A stretch of DNA of 64,000 nt from Cellulomonas humilata (GCF_013359775.1 NZ_JABMCI010000070.1:1-64000); one strand, 5' to 3'; counted from the first letter of the stretch, positions 1 through 10,600 are shown. Translations and numbers: made by a program. The notes: generated by a model from the letters alone, not told the origin.

Positions 1-829
1 CCTGACGGGCCGCCTCGTCCGCCGCCGCGCGGGCCGCGGCCGCCTCAGCGGCGACCCGCTCCGCCTCGATGCGCTGCTCCTCCGCGAGCCGAGCCTGCGC
101 GAGGGTCGCGGCGGCGGCGGCGAGGCGCTCGCTGACCGCGGCGGTCCGGGTGCGCAGGTCCGCGAGCGTCACCGCGGGCAGACCGGCCGACGCGTCCCCG
201 TCCAGCAGGGCCGTCACCGCCGCGACCGTGCTCGCGACCTCCGCGAGGGCGGCGGAACGCCCGTCCACCTCCTCGAGCCCGGAGCCCACGGGCAGCGACG
301 ACGCCGTGGCGACGGGCTCCGCAGCGGCCGCCTCGAGCGCGGTCACCTGCGCCTGCGCCGTGCACGGTGCGTCGGCGCCGAACAGCCCGGCACCCGCCGC
401 GATCGCCTCTTCCTCCGCGGCCAGCACCAGGTCGGTGACCACCGTGTTGGCGAGCGTGTGGCCCAGCCCTTGTCGGGCAGGCTCCGCATTGACCAGCACC
501 TCGTCGGCGTAGACGGCGGCGAGGTTCTCGCCGCCGGCCCGCTCGAGGCGGATCTCCGTGCCCGCCGGCAGCAGCTCCTCGAGGGCCTGCGCCGACTCCT
601 CGCCCAGGCACTCGTCCAGGCCCGGCGAGTCCAGCCCGAGCAGGGTCACCGTGGTGGACGTCCCGGCCTGCTCCACCTCGATCGTGTTCCCGTCGACCAC
701 GCCGACCACGGTGACGGCGTCGTCACCGGCGCCCGCTCCGGTGTCGGCGGCGGACGCCACGGCGCAGCCCGTCGTGGTGGTCACGACGAGGAGGCCGAGC
801 AGGACGACGAGCGGTCGGCGGGGACGCAT
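1..829 (-). CDS. SNase-like lipoprotein, partial (C-terminus beyond window)
   Basis: This secreted lipoprotein starts at the ATG at 829 and runs off the left edge with about 276 codons present. The N-terminus has basic residues, a Leu/Val-rich core and a lipobox-like TTTGC, giving a lipidated Cys near residue 22. Residues about 38-135 resemble a staphylococcal-nuclease (thermonuclease) fold: VVDGNTIEV, then TLLGLDSPG, then VYADEVLVNAEPARQGL. The catalytic residues of that family look lost: the first Asp is Asn (DGNT instead of DGDT), the Arg before LLxxD is Thr, the Glu after DxP is Gly, and the late Arg is missing. After about residue 160 the chain is Ala/Glu-rich and probably a coiled coil. 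Being a non-catalytic binding fold at the cell surface is inference; its ligand is unknown. Confidence 0.75.
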   Translation of the reverse strand, partial: MRPRRPLVVLLGLLVVTTTTGCAVASAADTGAGAGDDAVTVVGVVDGNTIEVEQAGTSTTVTLLGLDSPGLDECLGEESAQALEELLPAGTEIRLERAGGENLAAVYADEVLVNAEPARQGLGHTLANTVVTDLVLAAEEEAIAAGAGLFGADAPCTAQAQVTALEAAAAEPVATASSLPVGSGLEEVDGRSAALAEVASTVAAVTALLDGDASAGLPAVTLADLRTRTAAVSERLAAAAATLAQARLAEEQRIEAERVAAEAAAARAAADEAARQ

Positions 830-917
830 GCCCGCCCATCGGCTGTCCGCCGCGCGCAGTTGACGGCCGATGTCCCGATTCCTCCGTCCGGCGCACCGAA
901 CGGGCAGGTCAGCGCAC

Positions 918-1484
918 TCAGGCGACCGCGGCGCCCCGCTCGCCGCGCACGCGGACGATCGCGGTGGCCAGACCGGTCACACCCGCCAGAGCGTCCACGC
1001 GCACCAGGGCGTCTGTGCCGCGGTCCCGGTGCAGGGCCACGAGCTCGGCCAGCAGGTCCGGGTGCGGGACGGGCACCGTGGCGTCCAGCAGCGTCTCCGT
1101 GCCCTCCGTCACCAGGTACGCGATGGCCGGGCCGAACTCGTCGGCGGGCGCGACGCGGAACCGCACCGAGCCGACCTCGACGGGCGCGGGCAGCGCCTGA
1201 CCGCGCACGTGACCGATCTCGAGCAGGTCGCGGATCGCCTTGGCTCCGGCCGCGTCCAGCCCCGCGGACGCGTCCAGAGAGTCCAGGTCCGCCAGGACGA
1301 CGCACCCCTCGGCGGGCTCGTCGGACCCCGGGTGCCACGAGGCGTCGACCTCGAGCGCGAGGAAGCCGCCGCTCACCGAGAACGCGTCCCGGATGAGCGC
1401 CGCCCGCTCGTCGGCCGACATCCCGCGCAGGGGGTGGCGGCGGGTGGAGCCGGCGGAACCGCAGGAGCAGGACAGAGTGATCAT
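918..1484 (-). CDS. Hypothetical protein
   Basis: I do not recognise this 188-residue protein. The chosen start is the ATG at 1484, preceded by a GGTGG-like ribosome site; a longer reading from 1526 is possible but begins in an unlikely leader. Residues 5-20 contain a CSCGSAG stretch, and the rest is an acidic alpha/beta sequence without a signal peptide or membrane segment, so it is probably cytosolic. It lies between the nuclease-like lipoprotein and the large subtilisin-like protease, all on the minus strand. Codon usage (strong G/C at third positions) fits a real gene. No function is proposed. Confidence 0.6.
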   Translation of the reverse strand: MITLSCSCGSAGSTRRHPLRGMSADERAALIRDAFSVSGGFLALEVDASWHPGSDEPAEGCVVLADLDSLDASAGLDAAGAKAIRDLLEIGHVRGQALPAPVEVGSVRFRVAPADEFGPAIAYLVTEGTETLLDATVPVPHPDLLAELVALHRDRGTDALVRVDALAGVTGLATAIVRVRGERGAAVA

Positions 1485-1541
1485 GTCCACCAGGGTGCAG
1501 CCGACCACTGACACTCGGCGGCGCACACGCCGCGCGACCCG

Positions 1542-4500
1542 TCATCGGACGCCGAACGCGTCGATCACCTCCTGGCTGACCCGGTTGCCCCCGTCGTCCC
1601 ACGCGGCGACCCGCAGCGAGACCGACGAGGCGTTCCGCCGCGGCACCGACAGGTCCGCGGTCCACCCGTCTCCCCGGCGCTCGGGGCGGACACGGACAGT
1701 GGACCAGGTGGTGCCGCCGTCGTAGCTGACCTCCAGGCTCGTCCCGCGGACCGATCCTCCGCGCAGCGCGCCCTCCGGGAACGCCGCGGTCAGCCCCACG
1801 GTGGTGCTCCGGCCCGCCCGCACGGTGCCGTCCAGGGCGGTGTCGACGTCGTAGCCCACCTGCAGCAGCGGCAGGACGACCGGCATGCCGTCGTCGGAGG
1901 CGTCGGCCTGGTCGGCGACGAACGTCCAGTCCGACCGGGAGCGGGTGGAGTAGGCCCAGAGCGACCCGTCGTGCCCGACGTCCTGCGTGAACCGGTAGGA
2001 CTGCACGCCCGTCGCCTCGGGCACCTCCTCGTAGACCGCCTGGTCGGGCGACTCCCCGAGCAGCTGGTCGCCCGCGTACAGGCGGGAGGTCGTCGGCACC
2101 GAGCCCCAGTCGTACGACCCGGTGATCCCGCCGCGACCGCTGGAGAGCGGCACGTTCACCGTGAACCAGGTGCCGGTGTGGGACGGCAGCCAGTACCCCG
2201 CACCCGTGTGCGGTGCGGTGACCGGCGCGAACCAGTCGACCGTCGTCCGCGAGCCGGCCGTCAACGACTCCTGCGTGCCGCGCTGCTCCCACCCGGAGCT
2301 GTGCCAGACGTCCTGGTACCAGGTGTTGCCGGCGTACGTCGAGACGTAGTCGGTCCGGGTGCTCGCGGTGCCCTGCGGCTCCGGGACGGCGAGACACGGC
2401 GGCCACTGGTAGCTGCGGCAGTCGTACCGGGCCTCCCACGCGAGGCGCTCGCTGGTGTCGGTGAACCGGTTGGTGACCGTCGCCAGGTCGCGGTCCCGGG
2501 GTGCGAGAGCGAGGTTCCCCGGGATCGCGCCCGGGTAGCTCTTCGCGACGTCGTACAGGTACGTCGGGAACTCGAGCGCGTCGCCCTGGATGCTCAGCCG
2601 GCCCGTGGCCGCGGCCGCGACCAAGCCCGCGCCCTCGTCGGCAGGCACGGAGACCACGGGCAGGTCCACGCCGCCCACCCACTCGACCAGCGTCCCGGGA
2701 GCGTCCGCGACGACGACGAGCAGCGCTGCGCCGTGCTCGGCGGCGGTCGTCGCGCGGGTCAGCGGGTCCACCGCGTCGCTGCGCGTCACGAGCACCGCCT
2801 TCCCGGCGACGTCGACGCCCGCGTACTCGTCGGCCGAGCCGGTCCCGACGAACACCCCGGACAGCCGCACCCGACCGTCCAGGCGCGTCGACCCCGACTG
2901 GTACACCGGGGAGATCGCGGTGCGGCGTGGGGTCGTGGCGACGAGATCGAGCAGCGGCTCGCCTGTGCGCCAGCGGACGGCGAAGTCGTACTGGCCGCCC
3001 GCCACCGGGCCGGTCGGCGCCGCGAACATCGAGTCGACGTCCGCCGGTGCCTGGTAGGCCGCGCTGAACGAGCCGTACGGTCCGCCGGTGCCGGAGTCGT
3101 GGAAGAACTGGAGCCGCCGGTAGCTGGGCTCGCTCTCCTTCGGGGTCCGCAGCGTGATCGGGTTGGCGGCGCGGGCGTCGAGCACGATGCTCGTGTCGCT
3201 CCCGTCGATCACCAGGTGCGGGTTCCCGACGAGCGCGACACCCTTCGAGCCGTCGCCGCCCACACCGGCGACCTTCAGGAACGCCATGGCGACGTACACG
3301 CCGGGTTCCAGCCGCTGGGTCGGGACCGCACCGGTGGAGGGGTCGACGGGGAGGTCGATCACGTAGTCGGTGCCGTACCGGTAGAGCGCGATCGACCCGA
3401 CGGCGGGCGCTCCCGCGCGGTCGAGCACGGTGACGTCGAGGTCGTACCGCTCGGGCTCCTTGACCAGCGCGGTCGCGGTTCGGACGGTGACGCCGGTCTC
3501 CAGGTCGGTGCCCACGATCGCGCCGGTGAACTGGCCGGTGCCGGGCAGGTCGTCCGCGTCCGCGGTGAACGTCACGGTCGCGGTGCCGTGCGCAGGGACG
3601 AGCACCTGCGTGGCCGACAGAGCAAGGGGGTTCGACGCACCGTCGGGCCCGACGAGGTCGGCGTCGAGGTCCAGCGTGACGTCCGCGGCGGTGTCGTTCG
3701 TGTACGTGACGGTCCTGCTCACCGGCTCGTCGCCGTCGTGCGGGTAGTCGTACGAGCCGAGCAGCTGCGAGCCCGAGGCGTCGACCCCGTCGAGCGCCCC
3801 CGGGATCCACAGCCGGCCGGAACCCACCTGGTACGGCGTCGTGCCCGCGAGCGCCGCGGTGGAGGAGACCAGCGCCTCCTTCAGCCGCTGCCCACGCCAC
3901 TGCGGGTGCGACGCGGCCAGGATCGCCGCTGCACCGGCCACGTGCGGCGCCGCCATGGAGGTGCCGGACATGGTCTGGTACCAGCCCTCGCCGGCGGAGG
4001 TCTGCGAGCGCGCGGCGGTGATCTCGACGCCGGGGGCTGCGAGGTCCGGCTTGAGGCCGTGGTCGCCCGCGCGCGGACCCTGGCTGGAGAAGTCGGCGCG
4101 CTGGTCGAGGTCGTCGACGGCTCCGACGGTCAGCGCGGCGTCGGAGGTGCCGGGGCTGCCGAGCGAGCCGGGGTAGTAGCTGTTCCCCGCCGCGACGACG
4201 AAGAGTGTCCCGGACTCCTCGCTGATGCGCGTCAGCGCCTGGGCCATCGGGTCCGTGCCGTCGTTGAGCATGTCGTCGCCGAGGCTCATGGAGACGACGT
4301 CCGCGCGCTGCGCGGCCCACTCCATCCCGGCGATGATCCAGGAGTCCTGGCCGTACCCGTCGTCGCCGAGCACCTTGCCGATCAGCAGCTCCGCCCCCGG
4401 CGCGACGCCCGGGTACGCACCGTCGCTCGCCGCGCCCGAGCCGGCGACGGTCGACGCGACGTGCGTGCCGTGGCCCTGCGGGTCCGTCACCTCCTCGCCG

Positions 4501-5270
4501 GGGACGAACGACACCGCCTCCGCGATCGCGTCGGCGACGTCGGGGTGCGTGACATCGATGCCGGTGTCCAGCACCGCGACCGTCGCGCCGGTGCCGTCGT
4601 ACCCCGCGGCCCACGCCTGGGGGGCGCCCACCTGCGGCACGCTCACGTCGAGGTAGCCCGTGACCTGGCCGTCGAGCCAGATCTTCTCGATGCCCTGCCC
4701 GAACCCACCGCCGCCCGCGAACGACCGCGCCTCCGTGTCGGGAGCCGAGACCGCCGCCCAGAACGACGCCGCCTGGTCCTTGTCCGCGCCGAGCGCCTGA
4801 CCGTCGATGCTCGGCAGCGCGACGACGTCCTCGACCCCGGGCAGTGCCGCGCCGAACGAGCGGGCGGTCGGCGCGGAGGCGTACTCGACGATCAGCGGGA
4901 CCGCGTCGCGCCGGGCGTCGTCGTACCCGATCTCGATCAGGTGCGACACGTTGAACAGCCGCCGGTCCAGTGCGCCCGACGCCAGGTACGGCAGCGCCGA
5001 GTCGGGGATCACGTACAGGTCGTCGCCGAGCTGCTGCGTCTGCACGCCGCCCGTCGCTCCGTCGGCCTGCCGGACGGCCACCGCGAGCGTGCCGTCGGCC
5101 GCCGTGCTGACGTCGACGACGTCGCCGGTGATCAGGGTGACCGACGTCCCCGCGCTCGGCGACGGCGAGGTCGCACCACCGACGGGCTCTCCTGCGGCAC
5201 TCGTGGCGGTCGCGGTGGCCAGGGTCACGGCGAGGAGCAGGGCGGCGCTGCGTCCGGGGTGGAGTCTCAT
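1542..5270 (-). CDS. Secreted S8 (subtilisin-like) serine protease, large
   Basis: This is an exported endopeptidase of 1242 residues, starting at the ATG at 5270 with a clear signal peptide (RLHPGRSAALLLAVTLATATATSAAG). The three S8 motifs are intact: Asp in AVLDTGID (about residue 231), His in GHGTHVAS (about 268) and Ser in GTSMAAPHVAG (about 438). A propeptide-like region precedes the catalytic domain. Further on come beta-rich domains and a protease-associated (PA) domain-like stretch near residues 790-860 (AGKAVLVTRSDAVDPLTRA). The C-terminal part is beta-sandwich-like, with FAVRWRTGEP and EVSYDGGTTWS motifs, and could bind substrate or the cell surface. No LPXTG anchor is visible, so the protein is probably released. 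It is transcribed divergently from a regulator at 5417. Confidence 0.92.
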   Translation of the reverse strand: MRLHPGRSAALLLAVTLATATATSAAGEPVGGATSPSPSAGTSVTLITGDVVDVSTAADGTLAVAVRQADGATGGVQTQQLGDDLYVIPDSALPYLASGALDRRLFNVSHLIEIGYDDARRDAVPLIVEYASAPTARSFGAALPGVEDVVALPSIDGQALGADKDQAASFWAAVSAPDTEARSFAGGGGFGQGIEKIWLDGQVTGYLDVSVPQVGAPQAWAAGYDGTGATVAVLDTGIDVTHPDVADAIAEAVSFVPGEEVTDPQGHGTHVASTVAGSGAASDGAYPGVAPGAELLIGKVLGDDGYGQDSWIIAGMEWAAQRADVVSMSLGDDMLNDGTDPMAQALTRISEESGTLFVVAAGNSYYPGSLGSPGTSDAALTVGAVDDLDQRADFSSQGPRAGDHGLKPDLAAPGVEITAARSQTSAGEGWYQTMSGTSMAAPHVAGAAAILAASHPQWRGQRLKEALVSSTAALAGTTPYQVGSGRLWIPGALDGVDASGSQLLGSYDYPHDGDEPVSRTVTYTNDTAADVTLDLDADLVGPDGASNPLALSATQVLVPAHGTATVTFTADADDLPGTGQFTGAIVGTDLETGVTVRTATALVKEPERYDLDVTVLDRAGAPAVGSIALYRYGTDYVIDLPVDPSTGAVPTQRLEPGVYVAMAFLKVAGVGGDGSKGVALVGNPHLVIDGSDTSIVLDARAANPITLRTPKESEPSYRRLQFFHDSGTGGPYGSFSAAYQAPADVDSMFAAPTGPVAGGQYDFAVRWRTGEPLLDLVATTPRRTAISPVYQSGSTRLDGRVRLSGVFVGTGSADEYAGVDVAGKAVLVTRSDAVDPLTRATTAAEHGAALLVVVADAPGTLVEWVGGVDLPVVSVPADEGAGLVAAAATGRLSIQGDALEFPTYLYDVAKSYPGAIPGNLALAPRDRDLATVTNRFTDTSERLAWEARYDCRSYQWPPCLAVPEPQGTASTRTDYVSTYAGNTWYQDVWHSSGWEQRGTQESLTAGSRTTVDWFAPVTAPHTGAGYWLPSHTGTWFTVNVPLSSGRGGITGSYDWGSVPTTSRLYAGDQLLGESPDQAVYEEVPEATGVQSYRFTQDVGHDGSLWAYSTRSRSDWTFVADQADASDDGMPVVLPLLQVGYDVDTALDGTVRAGRSTTVGLTAAFPEGALRGGSVRGTSLEVSYDGGTTWSTVRVRPERRGDGWTADLSVPRRNASSVSLRVAAWDDGGNRVSQEVIDAFGVR

Positions 5271-5416
5271 GGCGTCGCGGCCTCTCTGCGGTGTCGATCG
5301 GGGTGCTCGGACCTTGGCAGCGCGATCACGACACCGACAAGACGGACCAACCGGCGGGTTTACGACATGGCACATATCCGCCAGACTCCGACCGAACGCC
5401 CTGACGGAGGAGTGCC

Positions 5417-6397
5417 ATGCTCGACGACGTGCTCGGACTGTCCGCCGAGGAGGCCCTCGCCTACCGCGACCTCGTCGCGATCGCGTCGACGTCCGGTGAG
5501 GAGATGGCGGCGCGGCTGTCCGTCTCCCCGGCCGACGCCGACCGGGTGCTGCGCGCGCTCGAGGTGCACGGGCTGGTGGCGCGCTCGGGGAACGACTCCC
5601 GCCGGTACGTGGCCGAGCCGCCGTCCATCGCCCTCGGTGCGCTCCTGGCCAGACGGCAGGACGAGGTCCGCCTCGCCGAGCTCGAGCTGGGCCGGCTCGA
5701 CGAGGTCTACCGCAACGCCTCCGAGGGCCGCGGGCCCACGGACGTCATCGACGTCGTCCGTGGCGCCGACGCCGTCCGGCAGCGGTTCGAGCAGGTGCAG
5801 CTGGGCGCCCGCGAGGAGGTGCTCGCGTTCGTCAAGCCACCCGTCGCGGTCACCAGCGCCCAGGACAACACCGCCGAGGACCAGGCCGTCGCCCGCGGCG
5901 TCCAGTACCGCATCGTCCTGGAGCGCTCGATGCTCGACGCGGACCGCACGACGATCCAGCAGGCCACCGACGCCGCGCGGGCGGGTGAGCGCGTGCGGGT
6001 GGCCGACGCCGTCCCGCTCAAGCTCGTCGTCATCGACCGTCGCCTCGCCTACCTCCCCCTCGCCAGCGACCCCGGCCGGGCCGCCGCGGGGGCGCTCCTG
6101 GTGCACGAGAGCGGGCTGCTCGACGCGCTGGTCGCCCTCTTCGAGGCGGTGTGGGAGCGCGCGACGCCGCTGGTCTCCTCGCCGGACCAGGTGCCGGAGG
6201 GGATGGCCAAGGACCTCGACGAGATCGACGCGCAGGTGCTGAGCCTGCTGCTCGCGGGCCTGACCGACCAGGCCGTGGCCAGCCACCTCGACCTGTCGCT
6301 GCGGACGGTCCAGCGCCGGGTCCGCTACCTCATGGACCTGGCCGGTGTGGAGACCCGCGTGCAGCTGGGCTGGCAGGCGGCCCGCCGCTGGGAGTGA
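5417..6397 (+). CDS. TrmB/LuxR-type helix-turn-helix regulator
   Basis: This cytosolic transcription factor of 326 residues has two DNA-binding-like ends. The N-terminus (residues 1-75) reads as a TrmB-type winged helix (LSAEEALAYRDLVAIASTS, then a recognition-helix region). The C-terminal 60 residues are a LuxR/GerE-like helix-turn-helix (SLLLAGLTDQAVASHLDLSLRTVQRRV). The middle resembles the effector domain of TrmB-like regulators. The start is the ATG at 5417 behind a strong GGAGGAG ribosome site. It shares a 146-bp divergent promoter region with the S8 protease, so control of that protease and of itself is a reasonable inference. Its effector is unknown. Confidence 0.8.
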   Translation: MLDDVLGLSAEEALAYRDLVAIASTSGEEMAARLSVSPADADRVLRALEVHGLVARSGNDSRRYVAEPPSIALGALLARRQDEVRLAELELGRLDEVYRNASEGRGPTDVIDVVRGADAVRQRFEQVQLGAREEVLAFVKPPVAVTSAQDNTAEDQAVARGVQYRIVLERSMLDADRTTIQQATDAARAGERVRVADAVPLKLVVIDRRLAYLPLASDPGRAAAGALLVHESGLLDALVALFEAVWERATPLVSSPDQVPEGMAKDLDEIDAQVLSLLLAGLTDQAVASHLDLSLRTVQRRVRYLMDLAGVETRVQLGWQAARRWE

Positions 6398-6404
6398 GCT
6401 CCGG

Positions 6405-7526
6405 TCAGGCGGGCGGTTCCCAGCGCTGCATCCCCGCTGCGGCGCGCGCCGACGCGGCGTCGGGCACGGCCCGCAGCAGCAGGTCGCGCGCCACCGCGGC
6501 AGGTCCGGACGCGACCTGGGCCACCCGGCCGACGGTCCGGGCCCGACGCGCGATCGACTGCGTCCGCGGTCGGCGCAGCCGGTCGTACTCCGCGAGCGCA
6601 GCGCGCAGGTCGCCGTCGCACAGGACCGCGAGCGTGGCGGCGTCCTCGAGCGCCTGCCCGCCGCCCTGCCCCACGTCCGGCGTCATCGCGTGGGCCGCGT
6701 CGCCGAGCAGCGCGACCCGACTCTGTACGTACGAGGGCAGCCGGTGGTCGAGGTCGTGGATGTCGTGGCGGAGCACCGCGGCGGGGTCGGTGCCGGCGAC
6801 GAGCGCGGAGATCGGAGCGTGCCAGTGGTCGAACCGGCGACGGACCTCGGCGACCTCGTCGGCGAACCGCGAGCCCGCCGGGAGGCTCGCGACGGCGAAC
6901 CAGTACACCCGGCCGTCCCGCAGCGGCACGTACCCGAAGCGCTCGCCGCGGCCCCACGTCTCCCCGGCGGTGCCGAGGTGGTCGACCGGGCCGTCGGTGA
7001 CCCCGCGCCACGCGGTGTACCCGGCGTACCGGGGCGACGCGCCGCGGACGAACGTGCCGCGGACGGCGCTGCGCAGGCCGTCGGCGCCGATCACGAGGTC
7101 GGCGGACGTCCGCGTGCCCGAGTCGTCCGTGACGACCCCGCGGGCGTGCTCCACCCCGGTGACCGCGACACATGTGCGCACGACGCCGGCCGGCAGTGCC
7201 GCGAGCAGCACGCGCTGAAGATCCTGGCGGTGCACCACGGCGAGGTCCTGCGTGGAGCCCGGCGGGACCTGGACCAGCCACCGGCCGGACGGCTGCCGCT
7301 GACCGGTCCGCAGGGTCGGGTCGTGCGGGGCCGCGAGCGCGCGCACCTCGTCGGCCAGGCCGAGCACCCGCAGCGCGGCGAGCCCGTTGGCGAACAGGGA
7401 GATCCCGGCGCCGACCGCCGTGAGGTCCGGGCTGCGCTCCAGCACCGTGACCTGATGGCCTCGGCGGTGCAGCCCGACGGCGACCGCCAGGCCACCGATG
7501 CCTGCGCCGACGACCGTGACCTGCAT
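6405..7526 (-). CDS. FAD-dependent monooxygenase (PHBH/UbiH-like)
   Basis: This is a 373-residue class A flavoprotein monooxygenase, predicted to hydroxylate an aromatic or similar substrate using NAD(P)H and O2. It has the N-terminal dinucleotide-binding motif GAGIGG (residues 7-12), the DG motif VIGADGLRSAV and the FAD-ribityl motif GDAAHAMTPDVGQGGGQALEDA. Its length is normal for the family. The start is the ATG at 7526. It converges on the upstream regulator, with its stop only 7 bp from that gene's end, and it follows the surface-protein gene whose terminator lies just upstream. The substrate cannot be read from the sequence. Confidence 0.88.
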   Translation of the reverse strand: MQVTVVGAGIGGLAVAVGLHRRGHQVTVLERSPDLTAVGAGISLFANGLAALRVLGLADEVRALAAPHDPTLRTGQRQPSGRWLVQVPPGSTQDLAVVHRQDLQRVLLAALPAGVVRTCVAVTGVEHARGVVTDDSGTRTSADLVIGADGLRSAVRGTFVRGASPRYAGYTAWRGVTDGPVDHLGTAGETWGRGERFGYVPLRDGRVYWFAVASLPAGSRFADEVAEVRRRFDHWHAPISALVAGTDPAAVLRHDIHDLDHRLPSYVQSRVALLGDAAHAMTPDVGQGGGQALEDAATLAVLCDGDLRAALAEYDRLRRPRTQSIARRARTVGRVAQVASGPAAVARDLLLRAVPDAASARAAAGMQRWEPPA

Positions 7527-7554
7527 GAGCACAGGATGCCGGACCGGGCACGAC

Positions 7555-7594
7555 GACGCCCCCTCCGCGCAGCGTGCTCTCAGGAGGGGGCGTC
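7555..7594 (-). terminator. Rho-independent-type hairpin after the surface protein
   Basis: Perfect 12-bp stem (GACGCCCCCTCC with GGAGGGGGCGTC) and a 16-nt loop, lying 10 bp past the stop of the minus-strand surface-protein gene. There is no U tract, which is common in high-G+C actinobacteria. Confidence 0.75.
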
Positions 7595-7603
7595 GGCCGG
7601 AGA

Positions 7604-10600
7604 TCAGCTCGCGGTGATCTCCATGTAGTACGGGGTGAACACGCCGCCGACCATCGCGTAGCTGGCCACCACGCCGAGGTCGTCGTCGAACGCCTCGGCA
7701 GCGCAGTCCTGCTGGCTGACGGAGCTCAGCGGCAGGGTGCCGACGTACGCCGCGATCGGCCGCTCCTCCCACTCGAACCGGCTGGTCCAGCGCCCGTAGG
7801 TGTCCGCCGGCTCGAGCGTCCGCTGGATCACCGCGTCGCCCGGCGCGGCGCACGTGACCACCACGCTGGTCGCCGACGCCGGCACGCGCGAGGCCTCGAG
7901 GGAGAACTGGATCCGGTCGTAGCCGGCCGAGTCCCAGTGCAGGCCCTGCACGCCCGGGTGTCCGTCGGCGATGGTCTGCCCCGGACCGTCGGCGCAGAAC
8001 CGCTCGTTCGCGTCGAAGTCCCACACGCGGGTGGTCACGATGCCCGTAGCGGACGCTCCGTAGACGGTGGACTCGCCGCCGACCCCGATGGTGAAGCCGG
8101 TGAAGCCCTTCACGAGGCTTCCCTGCTGCAGGCTGTGCAGCGACATCAGCCAGACGTCCGGCCGGCCGTTGTAGCCCTGGTTGTACGCCTCGTCGCCCAT
8201 GGCGAAGCCCCACGGGTCCTCCGGGTCGTGGTCCCAGACGACGCTGATCCGCTCCTCCGGGTCCACGCCGGGAGCGCGGATCTCGACCGAGACCCAGTTG
8301 CCGTCGCGAGCGGCCGTGGCGAAGCCGGAGCTCACCGAGTAGTGCCGGACCGTGCCCTCCTCGTTGGTCTCGCCCGCCGTCGCCGTGAACGACTGCTCGG
8401 AGTCCGTGAACTGCGGGACGCAGACCGCCAGCGCGACGTTGGTGAGCCCGAAGCCGGGCTCGACGACCGGGTCGTCGTCACCGGGGTCGCCGCCACCGTC
8501 GCCCGGGTCACCGTCGTCGTCGCCGGGGTCGCCGCCGCCGTCGCCCGGGTCGCCGCCGTCGTCACCCGGGTCGGTGCCTGCGGTGCCCAGCGGGTACGGC
8601 CCCCACGTCGCCAGGTGGAGCCGGCCCTCACCGAGGTCCGCGCTCCAGTCGAACAGGGTGAGCGGGGGAACCGACACGTTCGCCCCGACCGCGACGCCGT
8701 AGACGAGGTCGAGCGTGTTGGTGAGCGTCAGCCGACCGAGGTCCACCTCCGCGGTGAACTCCGGGCCGACTGTCAGGGTGACGTACGGTCCGGCGAGGCC
8801 GTAGAGCTTCGCGGCGAACGTGAAGCCCAGCCCGGCGCCGACCGACGCCTCCACACCCACGCGGGCTCCGGGCTCCGCGCTGAACGACCGCGTGCTGATC
8901 GGCGACCACTGCCCGGCGTGGTAGCGGACACCCGAGCTGGTCGACTGGGTGATCGTGACGGTCGTCGTGAGACCGGCGCTCGCCTCGAAGTGGAAGTAGA
9001 GCGACGGCGTCAGCGAGAAGTCGAAGACGATCGGGACCGGCCCGGCCATCACGGTGAGCACCCCGAGGCGGATCGACCCCAGGTTCACCTTGGGCGTCAC
9101 GTCGGCGATCACGATCTGCGCCCTGGCGCTGAGCTCGATCTCCGTCTCCGCGCCGAACGCGAACGAGAACGTGTTGACGGTCGCGGACACCCCGCTCCAG
9201 GAGATGTCCATGTCGACGTCGAGGACCAGGGTGAGCCGGACCGTCATCGTCGCCGACAGCCCGAGCTCGAGCGTCCGGCTGGCGTTCGTGTACGGCTCGG
9301 GCGCGATGGTGAAGGAGAACTCCGGTGCGATCGCCGCGCGAGCACCCGCGGACCGGGCCGAGAGAGCAGCAGGAACGGCACCCGTCTCGCCGTCGATCAC
9401 GACGTCGGCACCCTCGAGCGGCACGTCCTGCAGGTCGATGTCCGCCTGAAGGATCGCGTCGGTCAGCGAGGCGTTCGTGGTGTGCACGATCGAGGTCGCA
9501 CCGACCCGCTCGACCGACTCGACCCTGCGCAGCATGCCGTCGGGCACGGTCGGTCCGGCGGCGCTGACCAGGATGTCGCCGACGTGCACGGGCGCGATGC
9601 CCGAGAACACGACCTCGTCGCCGTCGGACGACAGGATCGCGTCCAGGCCGGCGCCCTCGAGGACGGTGACGTCCGGCGCGACGACGGTCTCCGTCGGAGC
9701 GGCGGCCGTGACGGTGAGGGTGCGGCTGACGCTCGCCGAGCGACCTGCCCAGTCCGTCGCGGTGACCCGCAGGGTGTGGGTCCCGGCAACGGCCGGGACA
9801 TCGAGGTGCCACCGCACGGCACCGGCGCCCTGGTCGAGCACGGCAGCGCCGAGGTCCACGCCGTCCGCCTCCACCCGCACGCCACGCACGCCGGAACCGG
9901 CGTCGGACGCGCTGCCGGCGACGGTGAGCTGCGGCGTCTCCGCCTGCGTGATGTCGGCGTCGGGCGACACGATCGTCAGCGTGGGCGCGACGGTGTCCGC
10001 GGACGCGGCGACCGGTGCGGAGGTATAGCCGAGCACGGTCAGAGACGTGACCTGCGCGAGCAGCGGGACCGAGACGACGAGGGTGCCGTCCGCGGCGACG
10101 GGCGCGAGCACGGTCACCGTCGTGCGTCCGAGCAGGGGCAGGGGGGCACCGGCACCGGTCGCGAGGCCGGTCTTGGTGGCGGCCACGCGCAGGGCGCCGG
10201 GCACGAGGCTGACCTTGACGCCCACCTGCACCAGCACCTTGTCGACCTTGGCCGGGACCTCGCCGCCGACCACGCGCACGCTCTTGGTGCCGGCGAACGC
10301 GGAGCCGAGCACGTCGCTCGCCGAGGTGACGGACAGCGCACCGGCCGCCGCCGACGCACCGCCGGCCACCCAGCCGACCACGGTGACCCGCAGGCCCGTC
10401 AGGGGTGCCGAGACGCTGTACCGGACCGCACCGTCCTCGTCGACCGGGGCCAGCACGAGGGAGGTGCCCCACGTCGAGGCGTAGGTGACGGACGCGTCGG
10501 ACGACGCGGCGCCGAACACGATCGACCCCGACCCGACGCCTCGCGCCGCGACCGACAGCCACACCGCCCGGGCACCCTGCGCGGGCACCCCGTGCAGGGC

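Noticed and set aside
781..4614. Long minus-strand frame inside the S8 protease region
   Set aside because: It is out of frame with the protease motifs and has the Arg/Gly-rich composition of a shadow frame.
8467..8575. Tandem short repeats, considered as CRISPR or a minisatellite
   Set aside because: They encode the in-frame Gly/Asp/Pro linker of the surface protein, and there are no unique spacers.
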